NCBI GenBank assembly: GCA_041484845.1
Contig: JBGPIK010000299.1
Coordinates: 1-8,718 of the forward strand
Origin: JBGPIK01 sp041484845
GTDB lineage: Bacteria > Desulfobacterota > Binatia > UBA9968
DNA length: 8,718 bases
Direction of reading: 5' to 3'
Positions 4,927-8,718 of the stretch are shown here, piece by piece. The notes under the pieces are model-generated. The model made no database searches. It was not told the DNA's origin and saw nothing but the letters and a program-made list of their open reading frames with translations. Position numbers and translations under genes: made by a program. How positions within the stretch are numbered: the first letter of the stretch is position 1; the number at the start of each line of letters is the position of its first letter.

Positions 4927-6519
4927 GTGACAGACTTTCCAACTCCCGGGCCGGGCTTTCGAGTGGCGCCCGCGAAACTCAATCTCGCGCACGAAGTTCT
5001 CGATGCTTCGGTCACGCGCGGTTGCGGTCCGCGGCCGGCGCTCGTCGGGGATCATGGAGTGGTTTCTTACGCGTCATTGCAGCAGCGGGTCAACGCTCTC
5101 GCTACCGGGCTGGTCGAGCTTCGTTTAAAGCGCGGCGATCTTATCCTTATCAAGATGGGCAACTCGCCGGAATTCGCCATCGCGTTTCTGGCAGCGGTAA
5201 AGCTCGGCGTCCTGCCTGTGCTCGTCAATTCCCGGCTTACAACAGCCGAATTGACAGCCGTACTTGAACAGACTCAACCCCAACTGATTTTCACCGAAAA
5301 CGCGCGCGCCGATGCCGTGCGCGAACTGCGCGGCAGCGGTTTGTTCGAGCATGTCGTCTGCGTTGGCGACGTAGCGCGGGACGAAATTGCCTTTGCGTCT
5401 TTGACTGCGAATGCTTCCGCAGCCGTCGCCACAGCCGATACCGGGAGCGACGAACCGGCGTTCATCGTCTATACCTCCGGCACGACGGGCAAACCCAAAG
5501 GCATCGTTCACGCGCATCGCTGGATCGTCGCGCTGGGAGACTTGAATCGCTACCGATTGCCGGCGCAGCCAAACGACGTGGTCATGGCGACCGGCGAATG
5601 GAGTTTCATCAGCGCGCTGGGTCACAATTTACTTTTCCCGCTGCGCAACGGCGTCACGGGCGCGATCCTTGCCGGGCGCGCCACGCCGGAGAACATTCTG
5701 GCGGCGATTGGGAAATACAAAGTGACCGTGCTTTATTCCGTTGCCACCGTTTATCGTCGCCTGCTCGCGATGCCCGAGTTCGAGAAAGAGCACGACCTGA
5801 GCACTCTGCGCTGCGCCCACTCCACCGGCGAGGCTCTGCGCGAGACAACTTATAATCAATGGAAAGAGCGCGTCGGGTCGGAGATGTATGAACACTACGG
5901 CGTATCGGAGTACCAACTGATCATCGGCCACGGCGTTCAACATCCGGTCAAGCCAGGCTCCGTCGGCAAGCCGCTCCCCGGAGTGGGCGTGGCGATTCTG
6001 GATGACGACTTCAAGGCCGTCTTGGCCGGCGAGCTCGGCCAGTTCGCGATTTCAAAGGCGGACCCTGGGCTTTTTCTTGGCTACTACAGGGATAGCGAAC
6101 GCACCGAAGCGGTGATCCGAAACGGCTGGTACTTTACCGGCGACCTTGCCTACCGCGACAACGAAGGTTATTTTTTCATCGCCGGGCGGCGCGACGACTG
6201 CTTTAAAAGCCGCGGTATTTTCATCTCCCCGACGGAAATCGAAAATGCCTTGCAAAAGCATCCTGCGGTCATCGAAGCCGCAGTCGTCCCGGAACCCGAT
6301 TCCGAGATAGGCAATAAGATTCACGCCGTTGTCGTCTTAGGCGAGGGGTCTAAGCCCTCGGCCGAACTCGCCCAGTCCATCCGCGACAGCCTCCGCTCTC
6401 AACTAGCCCCTTATAAAATTCCCCACGAGATCGATTTTGTCGAAAGTCTGCCGAAGAGCGCGGTGGGAAAGATTCTTCGCACAGGTCTGACAAGCCGGGT
6501 TAGCGCCAAAGCGTTCTAG
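4927..6519 (+). CDS. AMP-forming acyl/aryl-CoA ligase (benzoate-CoA ligase-like)
   Basis: A 530-residue ANL-superfamily adenylating enzyme of the usual length. It would convert a carboxylic acid, ATP and CoA to the acyl-CoA, AMP and pyrophosphate in the cytoplasm. Motifs in order: VYTSGTTGKPKG (181-192), the phosphate-binding loop; YEHYGVSE (321-328), the A5 block; GWYFTGD (400-406), whose Asp binds ribose; GRRDDCFKSRGIFISPTEIE (420-439), the hinge and A8 block; and PKSAVGKILRT (509-519), with Lys515 as the candidate adenylation lysine. The segment after the loop (ATGEWSFISALGHNLLFPLR, 221-240) and TVLYSVATVYRRLLA (267-281) resemble benzoate- and aminobenzoate-CoA ligases, so an aromatic acid is plausible but unproven. 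The start is GTG, 6 bp after the crotonase stop, with no clear Shine-Dalgarno; translational coupling is likely. Confidence 0.9.
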   Translation: MTDFPTPGPGFRVAPAKLNLAHEVLDASVTRGCGPRPALVGDHGVVSYASLQQRVNALATGLVELRLKRGDLILIKMGNSPEFAIAFLAAVKLGVLPVLVNSRLTTAELTAVLEQTQPQLIFTENARADAVRELRGSGLFEHVVCVGDVARDEIAFASLTANASAAVATADTGSDEPAFIVYTSGTTGKPKGIVHAHRWIVALGDLNRYRLPAQPNDVVMATGEWSFISALGHNLLFPLRNGVTGAILAGRATPENILAAIGKYKVTVLYSVATVYRRLLAMPEFEKEHDLSTLRCAHSTGEALRETTYNQWKERVGSEMYEHYGVSEYQLIIGHGVQHPVKPGSVGKPLPGVGVAILDDDFKAVLAGELGQFAISKADPGLFLGYYRDSERTEAVIRNGWYFTGDLAYRDNEGYFFIAGRRDDCFKSRGIFISPTEIENALQKHPAVIEAAVVPEPDSEIGNKIHAVVVLGEGSKPSAELAQSIRDSLRSQLAPYKIPHEIDFVESLPKSAVGKILRTGLTSRVSAKAF

Positions 6520-6627
6520 GGTGTCGAGTGCCTATGGGTGCGGAGCTCGTCACGATTTGACAGTCGCCCGCGAGTGGTGCTACAACTCCGCCAGATCATC
6601 CGAGCGCGTGCATCATGGGACTGCCAG

Positions 6628-6726
6628 TCACAACGGAATTCCTCTACCAAACATCTGATCCACGCGTAAGTCGCGCTGCCTGCCTTCTTCATACGCTTCC
6701 AGTCCGGTTTTCTTCCACCTCGCCAT
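6628..6726 (-). pseudogene. Short coding-like fragment of unknown origin
   Basis: The - strand frame from an ATG at 6726 to TGA at 6628 encodes 32 residues, starting MARWKKTGLEAYEEG and ending MFGRGIPL. The frame stays open for a few codons before the ATG, back to a TAA. The composition (WKKTG, EAYEEGRQRDLR, VDQM, GRGIPL) looks more like the tail of a real protein than random translation, but I do not recognise the family. No clear ribosome site was found. It could be the decayed 3' end of a lost gene, a very small gene, or chance. Confidence 0.25.
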
Positions 6727-6981
6727 GATGCGGCGGTACAAAATACTTTATCTATGCAGCGGCAGTCCCCGCGCCGACATCGCCCTATGCTTGGTATGTA
6801 CATGCCTTAGTTTCGCCCCGAGAAAAGTTAGCCCCAATAACAGAAGTCAGACGATTTGATGGCACAGATTTGAATTTTCAACCGAAGGACGAAGCAGAAG
6901 ACCACGCGCTCGGGTTATGTAAGGCTTGGATTGACGCGCAGACTTTACGAGCGAAAAAACGGCCTTCTTTGGCGATCAACA

Positions 6982-6987
6982 AGAGGA
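6982..6987 (+). promoter_or_regulatory. Ribosome binding site of the outer-membrane protein gene
   Basis: AGAGGA ends 7 nt before the ATG at 6995. The site and the signal peptide that begins at this ATG both support the start. Confidence 0.65.
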
Positions 6988-6994
6988 ACTGGCT

Positions 6995-8068
6995 ATGAGA
7001 AGCAGCAGGTGGTTTGGGGCATGGTACGTTTTGCGCGGCGGTTTCGTAATTCTTGCGCTCATGGGGACGGTGACCACGGCGGAGCCGGCTCAACAGGACG
7101 AGCAGCGCTTGAATGAAGCGGTGAAGTCGCCGGCGCCGGCCGACGGTCAATCTTCCGATCTCCTTTCCAAGTTTCGTTTCTATGGCGAATTCGGTCCGAT
7201 ATTCTTACACCGCCAGGAAATTGAACCGTCGCTTTTAATCGGCGGTGTGAACGCGCCTTCTTTGGGCCTCGGCTGGAAAGCTGGACTTGAGGCGCGCGCG
7301 GGGGTCAGACTACGGGAATTTGGCGCCGAGTTTCGTTGGTTCAACGCCGGCCACGTTGTTGACGGTTGGTCGGACAACGCCGGCTCACACGCGGGGCCCT
7401 TACTCGTCGGACCCACCGGTATCCCCGCCGCAATATTTGAGTCCGGCCTTGGCGTTAGGCTTTCTTCTGATTTTACAAATGTGGAAGGAAACCTGCGCTG
7501 GCAGCTTCACCCGTACTTCGCCGCACTTGCGGGCGTGCGCTATATGTCTTTGGATGACGACCTTGGAATGAAATTTAACTTCAGGCGAGAAAGATGGGAT
7601 GGGGGAGGAGTAGTGACAATTAACATGGGAGACGTTGGTATCGCATCCCGCAATAAATTGTGGGGTGGGCAACTCGGCCTTGATGCGCGCATACCAATCC
7701 TGACATCGTATTTGACGGTGGGCGGCGCGGTCAAGGCGGCCTATTTACATAATTCCGCGACGAATAAACTCAGTCTCGTACAGCAGCTCGGCTCATCTAT
7801 TCGTGCCAGCGATCGCGACGGACAAAATAGCTGGGCAATCGAGTTGGGCATGGACCTGCGTTACAACATTTTTTCCCGAGTCACGTTTTTGGCCGGGTAC
7901 CAAGCGCTTTGGATACAGAGAATCGCCCAGGGTACGGATCAGTGGAGCAGATTCACCCAAATCACGCCGTCTAGCGGGTTATTCCCGGTGGGGGCAGGAT
8001 CTGTCAATACAAGCAGCCTCTGGTTTCACGGTCCGAGGGCGGCATTGGTCATCCAGCTACCCGACTAA
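6995..8068 (+). CDS. Outer-membrane beta-barrel protein, BBP7/Lpg1974-like
   Basis: A 357-residue predicted outer-membrane barrel. Residues 1-29 form a signal peptide: a basic start (MRSSR), the hydrophobic stretch GGFVILALMGTV (15-26) and a likely cut after TTA (27-29). A polar linker follows (30-58), and barrel-like strands begin at FRFYGEFGPIFL (60-71). Later segments alternate polar and hydrophobic residues and end in aromatic residues, for example VEGNLRWQLHPYFAALAGVR (163-182), LWGGQLGLDARI (222-233), SWAIELGMDLRYNI (279-292) and LWFHGPRAALVIQL (342-355). The N-x-x-x-GGQLGL block and the terminal FHGPRAAL block resemble BBP7-type barrels described from Planctomycetes and Legionella Lpg1974-like pore proteins. 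It ends LPD rather than the usual C-terminal Phe, but the last strand reaches almost to the end. It has its own ribosome site and large gaps on both sides, so it is probably a separate unit. Function beyond pore or surface protein is unknown. Confidence 0.75.
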   Translation: MRSSRWFGAWYVLRGGFVILALMGTVTTAEPAQQDEQRLNEAVKSPAPADGQSSDLLSKFRFYGEFGPIFLHRQEIEPSLLIGGVNAPSLGLGWKAGLEARAGVRLREFGAEFRWFNAGHVVDGWSDNAGSHAGPLLVGPTGIPAAIFESGLGVRLSSDFTNVEGNLRWQLHPYFAALAGVRYMSLDDDLGMKFNFRRERWDGGGVVTINMGDVGIASRNKLWGGQLGLDARIPILTSYLTVGGAVKAAYLHNSATNKLSLVQQLGSSIRASDRDGQNSWAIELGMDLRYNIFSRVTFLAGYQALWIQRIAQGTDQWSRFTQITPSSGLFPVGAGSVNTSSLWFHGPRAALVIQLPD

Positions 8069-8440
8069 GTTACCCCTCGGGTCTTTGCCACCAGCCCGGT
8101 CGTGGACGTGCCGAGCGTACCAGAAACGGCACTGGAGCTTTTTATCTCTGTGCCTTCGCTCCTTCAGGCTTGCCCCTTATCGACACTGTGCCGCCGGTCT
8201 TCCTGCGACCGTGAATCATGCAAGCTGGGCCGAGTAAGTCCTGGTTCTTGAGCCGCGCAGATTTTGCAAGCTCAGCATTGCAATATCACTACTGGCTGTG
8301 GTTAGTTGGCGGCCGTTTGTGTTATGTTCAAATACAAGCGAAAAAAATCCGCCAGCTTAAAGTCGAGGATTTCATTGATAACAGGACCGTCATAAAATGA
8401 GAGTCATAGGGATCGTTTTAGCCGTTAAGGAGGTGTCGTC
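8069..8440. other. Intergenic region upstream of the grdB-like gene
   Basis: 372 bp without a credible gene. A small stem CGGTC (8195-8199) / GACCG (8207-8211) is present but lacks a T-run, so no terminator is called. From about 8330 on the sequence becomes AT-rich, as expected of a promoter and leader, but I could not pick a -35/-10 pair with good spacing. A 60-codon frame at 8218-8400 has no ribosome site and no recognisable features. Confidence 0.5.
8426..8435 (+). promoter_or_regulatory. Strong ribosome binding site of the grdB-like gene
   Basis: TAAGGAGGTG is a near-perfect Shine-Dalgarno, and its AGGAGGT core ends 6 nt before the ATG at 8441. It is the strongest ribosome site in the window and fixes the start. 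Confidence 0.85.
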
Positions 8441-8718
8441 ATGACCACCGTTATTCATATTGTCAATCAATTTTTTGCCGGACTCGGAGGAGAGGATAAA
8501 GCGGGACTGCCGGTCGCCGTCACCGAAGGAGCCGTGGGCGCGGCCCGGGGCCTGCAACTGCAACTCGGTGACAAAGCCGAAATCGCTTGTACGATTACTT
8601 ACGGCGACAACTATTTCCACGAACACAATCAAGAGGCGATGGCGACGATACTCGCAGCCGTGCGCTCGCGTAAGCCGGATATTCTCGTGGCCGGGCCGGC
8701 GTTTAACTCCGGACGGTA
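8441..8718 (+). CDS. Glycine/sarcosine/betaine reductase component B-like protein, N-terminal part
   Basis: The frame is open from the ATG to the window edge (92 codons); the rest, normally to about 430 residues, is outside. The N-terminus matches the GrdB family: NQFFAGLGGEDKA (9-21), EGAVG (29-33), TITYGDNYFHE (51-61) and KPDILVAGPAFNSGR (78-92). Classical GrdB is the selenocysteine-bearing subunit of reductase component B, which takes up glycine, sarcosine or betaine and passes a carboxymethyl group to the selenoprotein GrdA. GrdB-family genes also occur in uncultured soil lineages without an obvious Stickland system, where their role is unknown. The catalytic Sec/Cys lies in the C-terminal half and cannot be checked here. 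A very strong ribosome site precedes the start. It could be the first gene of a unit running off the window, as the upstream gap is 372 bp. Confidence 0.85.
   Translation, partial: MTTVIHIVNQFFAGLGGEDKAGLPVAVTEGAVGAARGLQLQLGDKAEIACTITYGDNYFHEHNQEAMATILAAVRSRKPDILVAGPAFNSGR

Larger units (their letters stand above)
6520..6994. other. Intergenic region between the CoA ligase and the outer-membrane protein gene
   Basis: 475 bp with no convincing intact gene. I see no strong hairpin-plus-T-run terminator after the ligase and no consensus promoter before the outer-membrane gene. TTGACG (6930-6935) is a possible -35 box but lacks a good -10. The only coding-like trace is the short - strand frame at 6628-6726. 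No inverted repeat of the kinds found earlier in the window was seen here. Confidence 0.5.

Noticed and set aside
8069..8252. Readthrough extension of the outer-membrane protein in the same frame
   Set aside because: The frame stays open about 60 codons past the TAA, but the translation is cysteine- and serine-rich, not barrel-like, and the protein already ends with a final strand.
8303..8318. TTGGCGGCCGTTTGTG as a sigma-54 promoter
   Set aside because: The -24 GG is present but the -12 GC is not at the required position.
8218..8400. A 60-codon + strand frame before the grdB-like gene
   Set aside because: It has no ribosome site and no recognisable features, and it occupies the probable promoter region.

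Overview
The window looks like chromosomal DNA of a moderately GC-rich, Gram-negative, uncultured-type soil or sediment bacterium. Three things point there: an outer-membrane beta-barrel protein with a signal peptide, a UbiD / crotonase / acyl-CoA ligase set, and a glycine-reductase-B-like gene, together with intergenic DNA full of palindromic repeats. I infer a Desulfobacterota/Binatota-, Tectomicrobia- or Rokubacteria-like lineage. No rRNA or other phylogenetic marker is present, so this is tentative. I saw no rRNA, tRNA, CRISPR array, complete insertion sequence or phage gene.

Layout. Positions 1-88 hold the last 28 codons of an isoprenylcysteine carboxyl methyltransferase-like gene (+ strand). 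It converges on a mannose-1-phosphate guanylyltransferase-like gene (562-1539, - strand). The 473 bp between them are filled with palindromic repeats: copies of a CCCCGCAGC/GCTGCGGGG unit, a double hairpin (183-258) and a MITE-like element with 20-bp imperfect terminal inverted repeats (339-462). The divergent gap 1540-1830 carries another copy of the palindrome and leads to a UbiD-family decarboxylase (1831-3510, + strand). A 495-bp gap (3511-4005) follows, holding a mosaic of interlocking inverted repeats. Next come a crotonase-fold enzyme (4006-4920) and an AMP-forming acyl/aryl-CoA ligase (4927-6519), separated by 6 bp and surely co-transcribed. A 475-bp gap holds at most a short coding-like remnant on the - strand (6628-6726). 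It is followed by an outer-membrane beta-barrel protein (6995-8068), a 372-bp gap, and the 5' end of a glycine/sarcosine/betaine reductase component B-like gene (8441 to the window edge).

How the genes may work together. The ligase would activate a carboxylic acid, probably aromatic or unsaturated, as its CoA thioester. The crotonase-fold protein would act on that thioester, and the prenyl-FMN enzyme UbiD would decarboxylate or carboxylate a pathway intermediate. This is inferred from adjacency and family only; the substrate cannot be read from the sequence. The crotonase keeps one of the two catalytic glutamates of classical enoyl-CoA hydratase but has alanine at the other, so simple hydration should not be assumed. 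The most unusual non-coding signal is the 3542-3887 repeat mosaic, where several inverted repeats cross rather than nest.
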